Origin: Galdieria partita
Taxonomy: Eukaryota; Rhodophyta; Bangiophyceae; Galdieriales; Galdieriaceae
Direction of reading: 5' to 3'
Assembly: GCA_025991245.1 (NCBI GenBank)
Contig: BQMJ01000021.1
Coordinates: 186,001 to 250,000 of the forward strand
Length of the DNA stretch: 64,000 bases
Positions within the stretch are counted from its first letter, which is position 1, and each line of letters opens with the position of its first letter. Made by a program: the position numbers and the translations under genes. This document shows, piece after piece, positions 12,563 to 22,933 of this stretch. Below the pieces are notes generated by a model that saw only the letters and a program-made list of their open reading frames with translations, had not been told where the DNA came from and did not search any database.

Positions 12563-12712
12563 TCAGAGAAGTTCATTCGGGAAACTTGTACTGCTAGAGT
12601 TTCTTTGCTCCTTCCAATACTGTAGCTCCTTCTTTAGAAAATCTTGAAGAGCACTGTAATGAAGCCTCTTGTTTGGAAGATAGTGCAAACAATATTTTAT
12701 ATTTTTGCATGG
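12563..12712 (-). other. Possible coding exon in a 0.9-kb spacer
   Basis: In the spacer between EMC4 and transketolase (12261-13137) one minus-strand frame of about 50 codons looks coding: a Cys-containing start, then YSALQDFLKKELQYWKEQ and a TGA at 12563. No ATG or upstream exon could be fixed, and no family was recognised. A short plus-strand frame with ATG at 12824 (41 codons) is a competing candidate. Otherwise the spacer looks non-coding. Confidence 0.22.
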
Positions 12713-13137
12713 ACAATATTAAATGTGAAGTTGTAGCTGAATAATATTGTTTTACAGGCAAAAGTTTCAACGCTTGATTTCTAGAGATTAATTATCTTTC
12801 TTATAACATAAAGCAAGCACAATATGGATGTTTCCTCGCATTACGAATTATTACTCGCTATCTCTCACCAAGTTCTTCCGTGTCTTCACTCTGACCTTAG
12901 CGTCTCTAAATCCGTCAAATTGTTTACAAAACACAATAAATCTGTCAGTTGAGCCTTTGAAATAACCAATTGAAGTATCAAAGATTACGACCCTGTCTCT
13001 ATAGCTCTACATGTATGGCACCAACAAAGGAAGTGATGATAACAAAATGTTCAGCACAACAAACCAACTGACTTTATTTAAGCCAAGAATGAATGATAGG
13101 AAATTATAAAAGTATGGCATTATGCAGTTTTGACAAA

Positions 13138-15692
13138 TTACAAAACTGCCTTTACCTGCTTCAGTACATTTTCCACTGTAATGCCAAAGTGTTTTAAGAT
13201 GTCGTCCCCTTTGCCTGATACTCCAAACTGGTCGATGGTAACCATGTGACCAACGTATCTAATAATTACAACAACTTTTAACATATATATGTGTCAACTT
13301 TATGTTCCTACCAACCTTTCCCAACCGAAACTTGAGCCTGCCTCACAAACAAGACGAAGTTCTTTCCCAACATTCGGTGGGAAGACAGACTCTTGGTACT
13401 CTCTACTCTGCTGTTCAAAGAGCTCCCAACAAGGAAAAGAAACAACTCGAATAGACTTGCCCTCTTGACGCAACTTCTCTGCTGCATTCTCCACAACATG
13501 TACTTCCGAACCACTTGCAGTCAGTATAAAATCTGGCGTTCCACCTGATCCAGTATTGTCTGACAGAATATAAGCACCCTTTAGACATCCTTCAACGGAT
13601 GAATTCTTTAGTTTAGGTAGCTTTTGCCGTGATAACGCCAGAATAGACGGAGTCGATGTTGACTTCAATGCAGCAATATAAGCTGCTGCCGTTTCTGTAA
13701 CATCTGCCGGTCTCAACATGTAAACATTTGGCATGGCTCTAAAGGATGCTAAATGTTCAATAGGTTGATGAGTTGGTCCATCTTCGCCCAATGCAACGGA
13801 ATCATGAGTCATAATGTAAATCACGGCAGCTCTAGATAAAGCGGACAACCGAATAGATGCACGCATATAATCTGTGAAAATAAAGAATGTTGCTGCAAAA
13901 GGGCGCAAACCTGTGTTGTGATGATATAAGCCGTTAGATATTGCACCCATTGCATGTTCGCGTACTCCAAAATGGAAATATCGTCCTTCTCTACAGTTGT
14001 GCTGGAAAGAAGGCACATTTTTCATCATAGTCAAACAAGATGGAGCTAAATCTGCAGAACCACCCACAAGTTCTGGCATCATTGGAGCTAATGCATTTAG
14101 CATGGCTTGTGATGCTTGACGAGTAGCCATATCACCTCCTTTTTCAGCTGCAGATATCAACGCACTCTCCCAATTATCTGGAAGTTTCTTATTTAGAACT
14201 GTTCTTTCGAATTGTGCTGCCAACTCAGGAAAAGCTTTCTTATATGCCTCCCATTTTGCTTGCCATTCTCGTTCAATCCTTTGCCCAGTTTCAACTAGTC
14301 AAATTCACAATTATAATTGTGAACGACAAAACCAATAAACACTTACTATGCCTACGGTAATGACGAAGAGCTTCTTCAGGAACTTCAAACTCTTTGAATG
14401 GCCACGATAAGCTCTCTCTCGTTAACTTGACTTCCTCCGCACCAAGAGCTGCTCCATGTACCTCGCCCGTATTAGCTTTGTTTGGTGAACCATATCCAAT
14501 TGTGGTCTTCAAACGAATAAGAGACGGTTTGTCATGAACTTGTTTAGCCTTTTGAATTGCATCAAAAATAGCTTGCAAGTCAAAGTTGCCATTTTCAACG
14601 GTGACTACATGCCATCCAAGTGCTTCATATCTTTTACCAACATCTTCCGTAAAAGCCACATCCGTCTTTCCATCAATAGAAATACTATTATCATCATAAA
14701 TGGCAATCAACTTTCCAAGCTTCAAGTGTCCAGCCAACGAACACGCTTCATTAGAGATACCTTCCATCACACAACCATCTCCCATAAAAACATAGGTATA
14801 GTGATCAATCAAATCGTGACCAGGTCTATTATAAACTGCAGCCAAATGCGCTTCTGCAGCTGCTAGTCCCACCGCATTTGCAATTCCTTAATAGTTTCAG
14901 AAAATCCGAGACTTGATTCCAAGTCTAACCAACATACCTTGGCCTAAAGGACCAGTTGTTACCTCAACACCTGCGGTTTCTATATTTTCTGGGTGTCCTG
15001 GGGTTCTCGAATGAATATGTCTAAACTTTTTGATGTCTTCTAATGTGACTGAGTCATAACCACAAAGATACAACAAGGCATATAACAACATAGATCCGTG
15101 ACCGTTGGACAAAACGAAACGATCTCTATTAACCCAAAATGGGTTTTTGGGATTGAACTTTAGAAAGCTAAATTCAGAGTATTAGAGGCACAAGTTGTAA
15201 ACATTTGCTTGCTTACTTTTCAAACAATACATAAGCAGCTGGAGCCATTCCCATAGGCATACCAGGATGTCCTGACTTTGCGTTTTCAACAGCATCTATT
15301 GCCAGAAATCGAATACTGTCTATGCAGAGATCTGCCAATCGGTTGCCAGTTTGGGTGACAGGCTTTGCTGCTGTTTCAACCATTTCGATTTTGGTCACCA
15401 TAGGGGTTTTCCTTGTTCGTCGGGAACCTTCATAGTTCACCTTGCAACCTACGAAATCTTGGGCACTATCAATCTCTTGACCAAGGAAAGAACGTCTCGA
15501 AAGATTCGTTGGCTTTCCAACAGAAGAACTCCCAAACAATGAGTGACGTCTGTCTCTCGACTTTCCTGAAACACCTGATACCATATATGGTACTGAATAT
15601 GTCAAAAAGGCAGCCTTCGGTAGATTGCATTTTATTGCACTCTGTTCCCTTCTACAAAGGCTTGAGGATGACTCAACGCCGTGTCTTTCCAT
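13138..15692 (-). CDS. Transketolase with N-terminal targeting extension
   Basis: Five exons are inferred: 15692-15217, 15167-14938, 14886-14347, 14294-13316 and 13258-13138. Introns are 49-57 nt and the model encodes 781 aa. The frame is open further upstream, but 15692 is its first ATG. Motifs include [20 protein letters not shown], the thiamine diphosphate site [24 protein letters not shown] and the terminal [12 protein letters not shown] split by the last intron. Transketolase moves two-carbon units in the Calvin cycle and pentose phosphate pathway. The N-terminal extension of about 110 residues is rich in Ser and Arg, consistent with a plastid transit peptide (inference). It lies directly upstream of other sugar-phosphate genes. 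One intron holds a 20-bp perfect palindrome. Confidence 0.95.
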
Positions 15693-16143
15693 GAGACCAA
15701 TGCACTCTGGAGATTTAGTCTCTGAACCACACAACAACAGCGAAGCAATTTGGAACAATTCGCATTGCAATCATAAGAGCCAATCAACAATGCTACATTG
15801 CATTACTTATCTCTTGTTTTGTAGACACGTTGTGTGCTATGTTATTAAACGCATAAGAAACATGACACAACGCAATGCTTCTCTGTCTATGCGTTCCATA
15901 CAAGGCCAAAATCTCATAGTGCAATCTATTCATTAGTAATAAGGTGTATCAAGAAACCAATAGGACATAATCAATTTTCTCACAAAGAGAGTACAATACA
16001 AATGAATGCGATTAGTGAAACATAATGTCATACAATTTGTATAAGGACTTTAGATAGCTACATTGTTCTTTGCCACTTGGGATAGATTCTGCATCAGTAC
16101 TCTATTAAAGGAAAGGAAATATAGCCAGCTTATGAGCTGATGA
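15693..16143. other. Spacer between glucose-6-phosphate isomerase and transketolase
   Basis: About 450 bp with no convincing coding frame. It holds the 3' flank of the isomerase and the promoter side of transketolase. The transketolase frame is open without ATG up to about 15770, so part may be 5' untranslated sequence. Confidence 0.5.
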
Positions 16144-18698
16144 GTTATTCATCTTCATAATGAAAAACATGTTCGAAAGCACAGCCTACAGAACCTTCCA
16201 TGTAACGGTTGAGCAGTTTTGTAGTAGAGTGGTTGAATCCAGAAATTTTCTTATTAAAGTACCTCAAGTCTAGTGAATTTCTGAAACAAACAAGTTCCTT
16301 ATAGTCCTACCTGCTTTCATTCAGTTGCTTGCGGACTTTGTTTGCCAACACCTTCCCCAACTCCACTCCAAATTGATCAAAGGAATTGATCTCCCATATG
16401 AAACCTTGTACAGCAGTACGATGTTCGTAAAGCGCCAAGAGTTGTCCAGTAACATAGGCATCCAAAACAGGCATTAATAGGCAAGAAGATGGTCGATTAC
16501 CTTGTAGACATCGGAATGGATTTAGATTCGATGTATGCTCAGAAACGCTTACCTGTAAATACCATATGAGGAATCAACCACTCAGGTTTCCCTTCTTGCC
16601 GTACCTCATCGGCTGTCTTTCCAAAGGCCAGAGCATCCGGCTGATGCCTCAAGTTTAGACAAATCAGTCAATCAGTTCGTTCTTACCTGAGCAAAGAAAT
16701 TGGCCATTAACTCGTCATGATTGGAGACAGGTTCCCCTTCTTCACAAACTGGATTTTGAGATTCTATAAATCCAATAAAGTCACAAGGAACCACTTGACC
16801 CATATGTAAAAGTTGAAAGAAGGAATGTTGTCCATTGGTGCCTATACAACTATTCTATCAGACTATTCATGATGCATATTATCATGACAAGTAACAACCT
16901 GGTTCCCCAAAGTCGATTTCACCCACAGGATAATCCACAACTTCTCCAAATATGTTGACATGTTTTCCATTACTCTCCATATCCAACTGTTGTATATGAG
17001 CAGGGAATCTCAAAAGTGCCTAAGTAGTTGTTTAGATTGAATGCCAATTGATCAAAAAATGTTGTCCTACTTCGGAATAAGGATGAATGGCTCGGGCATT
17101 GTAATTTAAAAACGACATATTCCAAACTCCTATTCAAATATTTCGAGATAGATGAAGCCTTGAAGAATACCAAAGTTGTAAAATCTCACCTAGCAGACCT
17201 AATAATACGGGCAAATTGCCTTCTAGTGGTGCATATCGAAAGTGAGTGTCCATGCTATGAGCTCCTTTTAAGAATCGTTCAAATACATCAAAGCTATATT
17301 GTAATGAAATGGGTAACGCTCCAACGGCAGAGCATACAGAATATCTTCCACCGACCTATCCAAATACTCTTCATTGGATTATCATCAACTCAAGAAGAAG
17401 CTTACCCAATCCCAAAATGGAAACATATTTTCTGGAGCAATGCCAAATTTGACTACTTTGTCCAAATTAGTAGAGCAAGCTACCACATGTTTCTTTATAG
17501 TTTCAGCTGAATCTCCCTAAATGCGATATTCCTTATGAGAAATGTTCTAAAGGGAATAAGTTTATCCTACCAAATGATAAATGAGCCAATCTTTTATGGT
17601 TTTAGCATTGATACTGGTTTCTCGGGTGGTGAATGTCTTGCTAACAACTATAGCCATAGTTTCCTCTGGATTCAGTTTGTCTGTGGCTCTCTTCACATCT
17701 ACGGGATCAACGTTACTCAAAAAACGAAGAACTCTATCTCCAGCTGCAGCTGATGCAACTTTCTCCGTACGTAAAGCCTGAATACACTTTATTGATTGAC
17801 ATTGGGCAACTGCATTGAAATAAAATACCTCGTGAAGAAATTCAGGACCCAAATAAGAACCTCCAATACCAATCGCAATGAAATTCTTAATAGGACGACC
17901 AGTAACTCCAACATGTTGACCATTTCGAACACGGTCAGAGAAAGTCCGAATTTTCTCAAGTACTTGCCAAACTTCATCAACAATATCCACTCCATCAATA
18001 TATAACTGGGTTCCTTTCGGTGCTCTAAGGGCCTTTGTATCGTGGTCAGTGTTCGTTCAATACTGTAAGCAACCATCAAGAAAATTTTGTTCCTACCGTA
18101 TGCAAAACACTTCTATCTTCAGTAACGTTTATCTTATATCCTCTAAACATAGCTTCCTTCTTTTCTTCCAATTTAGCCTTTCTTGCCAACGCAAATAGCA
18201 ATTTCATGGTTTCTGGAATAACCTATAGGAAACCGTTTTTGAAGAGACTCTTGAATATAAGATTTTTCATTCTTACACGTTGTCTCGAGTAGTCCAAAAT
18301 ACAACCATCAAATTCTGCCCATAGCTTCTCCGACCTTTTATCGTCGTTTACTAGATCTCTCAAATGTGTCTTTGAAATGACCTAGTTTCAACAAAAAGAT
18401 AATATGTGACTACTTTGAAGACGATTATAAGTTTGGCACGAACATTTTTGGCGTGTTCTTCTAAAGCCTTCCATTCCGAAGTGTTGGAAATACGCTCATC
18501 GGTAGCCTGGTAGATGGAAGGAACCGATTGAACAGTAGACACTACTATTGGTTTCCTATTAGATCTCCGTTGAGTGGTTACTAGAATTGGAAGTTGAGCT
18601 CGTTTATTATGAATTCTTTGCAAGTGGATGGGTTGAGTTGGCGTTGAAGGAAAAGAGACAAAGCCAACTGGAACATTTCTGCATTTCTCTTCACGCAT
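16144..18698 (-). CDS. Glucose-6-phosphate isomerase with N-terminal extension
   Basis: The gene is cut by about eleven short introns between the ATG at 18698 and the TAA at 16144. Readable exons carry [15 protein letters not shown], the phosphosugar-isomerase signature [27 protein letters not shown], the loop [19 protein letters not shown] and the end [14 protein letters not shown]. It interconverts glucose-6-phosphate and fructose-6-phosphate. The first 60 or so residues are basic and Ser/Thr-rich without acidic residues after the opening segment, which could be a plastid transit peptide, but cytosolic location cannot be excluded. The last intron (16310-16281) is only 30 nt. The start is 34 bp from the start of the divergent SDH2 gene. 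Confidence 0.93.
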
Positions 18699-18732
18699 TT
18701 TGTTTTCGATTGGTCATTGGCTCTAGTTGTGA
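18699..18732. promoter_or_regulatory. 34-bp shared promoter space of GPI and SDH2
   Basis: The two ATGs face away from each other with only 34 bp between them. The space holds two ATTGG boxes (18709-18713 and 18716-18720), that is, two CCAAT boxes read on the minus strand. CCAAT boxes are common in bidirectional promoters of other eukaryotes. Core promoter elements must overlap the coding sequences or act in both directions. Confidence 0.5.
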
Positions 18733-19560
18733 ATGTCTTTTTTAAAGCGGTTACAGTCGACCTTACTAGCTAGTAGAAACACAGTTACTAAGAATGGTGC
18801 TAGTTATGATGTAAAGCATGTTCGTGTCTATCGTTGGGACCCCGAAAAAGGAGAAGAACCCAAGCTAGTTACTTATCCCATTCCTCTCAAAGAGTGCGGT
18901 CCTATGGTTTTGGACGCCTTGTTCAAAATAAAGAATGAAGTAGACTCTACTTTTGTATTTAGGAGGTCTTGTAGAGAGGGAATTTGTGGCAGTTGTGCAA
19001 TGAACATTGATGGAAAGAATCGCCTTGCTTGTTTAACTCCCTTAGCTGGACCAAAACAGACTGTGACGGTTTATCCGTTACCTTATATGTACGTCATCAA
19101 GGACTTGGTAGTGGATTTGTCCAATTTTTATGCACAACATCGTGCAGTTAAGCCGTGGCTTATTCGTTCTACTCCTGAAGGTGGAAAAGAAGGCCTACAA
19201 TCCAAGGAAAGTAGATTGAAATTGGATGGCCTTTATGAGTGCATTTTATGTGCGTCTTGTTCTACTTCTTGCCCCAGTTATTGGTGGAATCCAGAAAAGT
19301 ATCTTGGTCCAGCCGCTTTATTGCAAGCTTATCGTTGGATAATTGATAGTCGTGATGAAGGAACTATGGAACGTTTAAAGTTTCTGGACGATGAGTATAA
19401 ATTATATCGTTGTCATAGTATTGGAAACTGTACACGAACCTGTCCAAAGCACTTGGACCCACAAGCTGCTATATCAAAGATAAAGGCGCTGGTTGAATCG
19501 AGTCCAAAGAAAGTAATGTCAATAACAGGCAAAAAAGCAGTTGCTCATTCCAGCGGATAA
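18733..19560 (+). CDS. SDH2: Succinate dehydrogenase iron-sulfur subunit
   Basis: A single exon of 275 aa starting at the ATG at 18733. All three cluster sites are complete: [2Fe-2S] ligands C80, C85, C88 and C100; [4Fe-4S] ligands C170, C173, C176 and C180; and the [3Fe-4S] site around C227, C233 and C237. The start [16 protein letters not shown] is a typical amphipathic mitochondrial presequence. The protein carries electrons from FAD in SDH1 to ubiquinone in complex II at the inner mitochondrial membrane. Several other red algae keep this gene in the mitochondrion, so its nuclear place among intron-bearing genes is notable. It converges with FtsZ, 95 bp away. Confidence 0.95.
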   Translation: MSFLKRLQSTLLASRNTVTKNGASYDVKHVRVYRWDPEKGEEPKLVTYPIPLKECGPMVLDALFKIKNEVDSTFVFRRSCREGICGSCAMNIDGKNRLACLTPLAGPKQTVTVYPLPYMYVIKDLVVDLSNFYAQHRAVKPWLIRSTPEGGKEGLQSKESRLKLDGLYECILCASCSTSCPSYWWNPEKYLGPAALLQAYRWIIDSRDEGTMERLKFLDDEYKLYRCHSIGNCTRTCPKHLDPQAAISKIKALVESSPKKVMSITGKKAVAHSSG

Positions 19561-19655
19561 AGAAAATGATTAAGATATGAATTGTTTATCTCTTTAAACT
19601 TTTTGCTCCCCAAAACCACCAAAACAGTGTTCCATACAATTACAATCCCAACGAA

Positions 19656-20910
19656 TTAAGAAAAGCCTGTGGCAACTACGGTAACAGAAACTTTCCCTTT
19701 GAATGTCTCATCTACAACTGCACCAAAAATTATATTTGCATCAGAATCTACACTATCATAAATTACTTGTGCAGCCTGATTCACTTCAGATAGGGTCATA
19801 TCCGTTCCACCTGTAATATTAAAAACGGCACCTTTCGCAGATGTTATAGGAAAATCTAAAAGAGGAGATGAAATAGCTGCAGTTGCTGCATTTCGAGCTC
19901 TAGAGTCTCCACTGGCAGTTCCAATGCCTAACAAAGCAAAACCTTTTTCTGCCATAACCGTACGAACGTCTGCAAAATCAACGTTGACTAAACCAGGTTT
20001 CGTAATGATATCGGAGATTCCACCAACTCCTTGACGTAGAACTTCATCTGCAAATATAAAAGCCTCAGTAAGTGGAGTATCTTTTGGTACTGTTTCTAAC
20101 AGTCGATCGTTTGAAATAACAATGAGAGTATCGACCTTTTCTCTCAAACTTTCTAAACCATCTATTGCTTGCTGTAGACGTCGACGTCCTTCAAAAGCAA
20201 AAGGTTTCGTAACAACACCAACTGTCAAACAACCCAATTCCCTGGCAACGTCGGCAACTATGGGAGCTGCTCCTGTTCCGGTACCACCTCCCATACCAGC
20301 AGTAACAAACACAAGATCTCCACCTTGAAGAGCTTTTGCTATATCCTCTTTGGACTCTTCAGCAGCTACTCTACCAGCTTCTGGATTTCCACCTGCTCCT
20401 AGTAGAACAACGTTAGCAGAATATTAGAAAAAACACTCAAGTGATACCTAATCCTCTGCAACTTTGTCTTCCCATTTGAATAACTTGATGATGTGTTTTC
20501 TGGCAATATATTTCTTGAAATCTGCCTAGTGCTTGCGCGTCTGTATTGGCACATAGGAATTCCACATCTTGCAAACCACTCTCCAACATACGTTGAACTG
20601 CATTTCCTCCTGCACCTCCTACACCAACTACCTTTATCTTGCATTGTTGTTGTGGTAAGTTCATAGAAGTTTGATTAGTCTCAGGCCTCGTTCCAACCCT
20701 TCCACTGGTAGTCGTTGTAGTGGAGTCACTTATCCGAGCTACAGTGTTCATCTGAAGCCCAGTACGTAAGCGTCTTGAGCTAGTAATTCTCTTGTTCCCA
20801 AAAACTGAGGGTTTGTGAACTTGGTGTATGGTAGAATGGTTGTATGTAAACGATACGGCAAATACTGGAGACAAAAAGCAGCATAGACTACAGTGGCACA
20901 TTGCTTCCAT
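19656..20910 (-). CDS. Plastid-division FtsZ, short C-terminus (FtsZB-like)
   Basis: Two exons, 20910-20448 and 20398-19656, separated by a 49-nt intron, encode 401 aa. The first 85 residues are a Ser/Thr/Arg-rich leader, probably a plastid transit peptide. GTPase signatures follow: [12 protein letters not shown], the tubulin-type [10 protein letters not shown], and LITEAF-type [11 protein letters not shown]. FtsZ polymerises into the division ring on the stromal side. The protein stops at VVATGFS, right after the GTPase/C-domain, so the disordered linker and the conserved C-terminal partner-binding peptide are absent. Red algae have two plastid FtsZ types, one lacking this tail, and this gene fits that type. 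Its start is 32 bp downstream of the stop of citrate synthase on the same strand. Confidence 0.92.
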
Positions 20911-20942
20911 TTGAAAACAAATATGTCTTTAAGAAATTCAAT

Positions 20943-22472
20943 TTAGGCCAATTCCTTATGCGGGCCCTTTCGACGCTTCGATAGATTAGAATGATAAGTT
21001 TTCAGTGCATCTATAGTAATACTTTGCTTTGAATTCCTTTCTTCTTCTGTTGGAAAAGATTTGTCAATATCACCAACATATGTTTGACGTGCTCGCATTA
21101 CATGAGTTGCACCAGGAATAGAAGCCTTGGCTGCACTCTTTTCTTCACGAAGTGATTCATACCAGTGTGCCAACCAACCTGCAATTCGAGGAAGTGCAAA
21201 CAATAATGGATACATATCCAATGGAAAGCCGCATGCTCGATATATAATTCCAGAATAAAAATCCACATTCGGATAAAGTTTTCGGGAAACAAAATACTCA
21301 TCTTGAATAGCTCTCCTTTCCAATTCTACAGCAATATCAACCAAAGGATCCCTACCAACTTCTGCAAATACTTTTTCTGCATATTCTTTGAGTATCTTTG
21401 CTCTAGGATCATAATTCTTGTAAATTCGATGACCAAATCCCATCAAACGACGAGTCTTTGACTTGACACCTTCCAAAAACTCGTCAATTCTATCCACAGA
21501 GCCTATTTCTTCCAGCATTCGAACTACAGCTTCAGATGCTCCGCCATGAAGTGGACCATATAAAGCTCCGGCTGCCCCCGCCACTGCCGTATATGGATCG
21601 ACTCTAGTGGATGTCAAATGTCGCATCGCTGCTGTTGAACAATTCAACTCATGATCAGCGTGAACAATGAAAAGTACATCCAACGCTTTGGCAATAGCAG
21701 GAGATGGTCGATAATCTGATTCAGAAAGTCTATCTAACATGTAAAGAAAGTTTTCAGTATAGGAATATCCTCGAAAACTCTCAGTTGGATAATTGTAAGG
21801 TCGACCGATTCGATGACGATATGCACAAGCAGCAATTGTGGGCGCCTTTCCAAGTATTCTAAAAATTTGTTGGTTACGAGCGCGAAAGTCAAACTCAAAC
21901 AGATCTCTTCGAGTTAGGGTGGGGTTGCTTTCAGGATACTCAGTAGACATAGCAGCCATGGTTGCAATAAACATTGACATAGGGTGGGCATCATATCGAA
22001 AAGATTTCATATAATCCATCAACGTAACATGAATGTAAGTATGAGACATGATTCGCTCTTTCCACGTATCCAACTGAGTAGCAGTGGGAAGTTCTCCATA
22101 AATAAGTAGATAAGCAACCTATAAAAGCATTTTTACAATAAGCGCGACTACAATAACAGTAAAACTTACTTCCAGAAAGTTACTTCTCTCAGCCAATTGT
22201 TCAATAGGATAGCCACGATACCTAAGAATTCCTTTGTCACCATCGATGTAAGTAATCGTGCTTTCACAACAAGCCGTATTCATGAACCCTGGGTCGAAAC
22301 TAGTCACTTGTTTCTCCACTTCCTTCCCATCCTTTGTGAAGCCTCTTAGCTTTATTTGAGCCAAGTCCTTTGCAAGAATGGCTACGTCGCCGTCATGTAC
22401 TGTTATCTTGTGTTCTTCCTTTGAAGGAGTTTGAAGAATCAAGTGGCGCAACTCCTTATTGCTTTGACTCAT
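20943..22472 (-). CDS. Citrate synthase, bacterial/peroxisomal type
   Basis: Two exons, 22472-22170 and 22118-20943, with a 51-nt intron, encode 492 aa. The catalytic stretches are visible: [25 protein letters not shown] and [16 protein letters not shown], with [15 protein letters not shown] near the end. The N-terminal beta domain ([32 protein letters not shown]) is of the kind found in hexameric bacterial and plant peroxisomal enzymes rather than the animal mitochondrial type. It condenses acetyl-CoA and oxaloacetate. No mitochondrial presequence is obvious, and neither a canonical SKL end (it ends KELA) nor a clear PTS2 is seen, so the compartment is open. Confidence 0.93.
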
Positions 22473-22933
22473 TGTTCCAAGTCACAGTCAACGACAAAGC
22501 TTCAATGTGTCTTCTGGAATGTCGAAAACAGTAATGGGCGTCGATAGAAATTTTGCTTGTCATTTCATCTTCTGATTAGCTTTGAAGTTCTTACAAAAAG
22601 ATATGCCTTTCAATCTTTTGAACAAATTCTTCATATCAATGATATTGTATAAGCAAAAAAATGAAAGATTTACTTGAACTCAATAAACTATCTATACTAC
22701 CCTGCACATTGCTAGACAAAAGCTAGTACGGTTATCCAAGCGTTCAAATTGGCTATTTGAATATCACCAGATGCATAAAGCATCAACTGAAGACAATAAA
22801 ATAACAAACCCTTCACTCCATTTCTCTCCACCAACCAAATTTTCTACAACTGACATTGGGCGGATTCTCACCATCCATCCATTATAAGGGCATTTGCCTC
22901 TCCATTGAATAACAGAGCTCAGAGATTTCTTGT
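22473..22933. promoter_or_regulatory. Divergent promoter region of citrate synthase and phosphoribulokinase
   Basis: This 461-bp spacer separates two divergent ATGs and has no coding-looking frame. It contains several ATTGG/CCAAT-type boxes (for example near 22747 and 22856) and a TATA-like attataagg near 22881, about 50 bp before the phosphoribulokinase ATG. It is one of the few spacers here long enough for a conventional regulated promoter; light or redox control of the Calvin-cycle gene would be an inference. Confidence 0.4.

Noticed and set aside
12824-12949. 41-codon plus-strand frame starting at ATG (MDVSSHYELL...)
   Set aside because: Short, no continuation found after the TGA, and the opposite strand offers a rival frame nearby. 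Not enough to call a gene.
13020-13062. Box C/D snoRNA-like pattern (gtgatga followed by ctga)
   Set aside because: Boxes are only about 25 nt apart and no closing stem was seen, too short for a C/D snoRNA.
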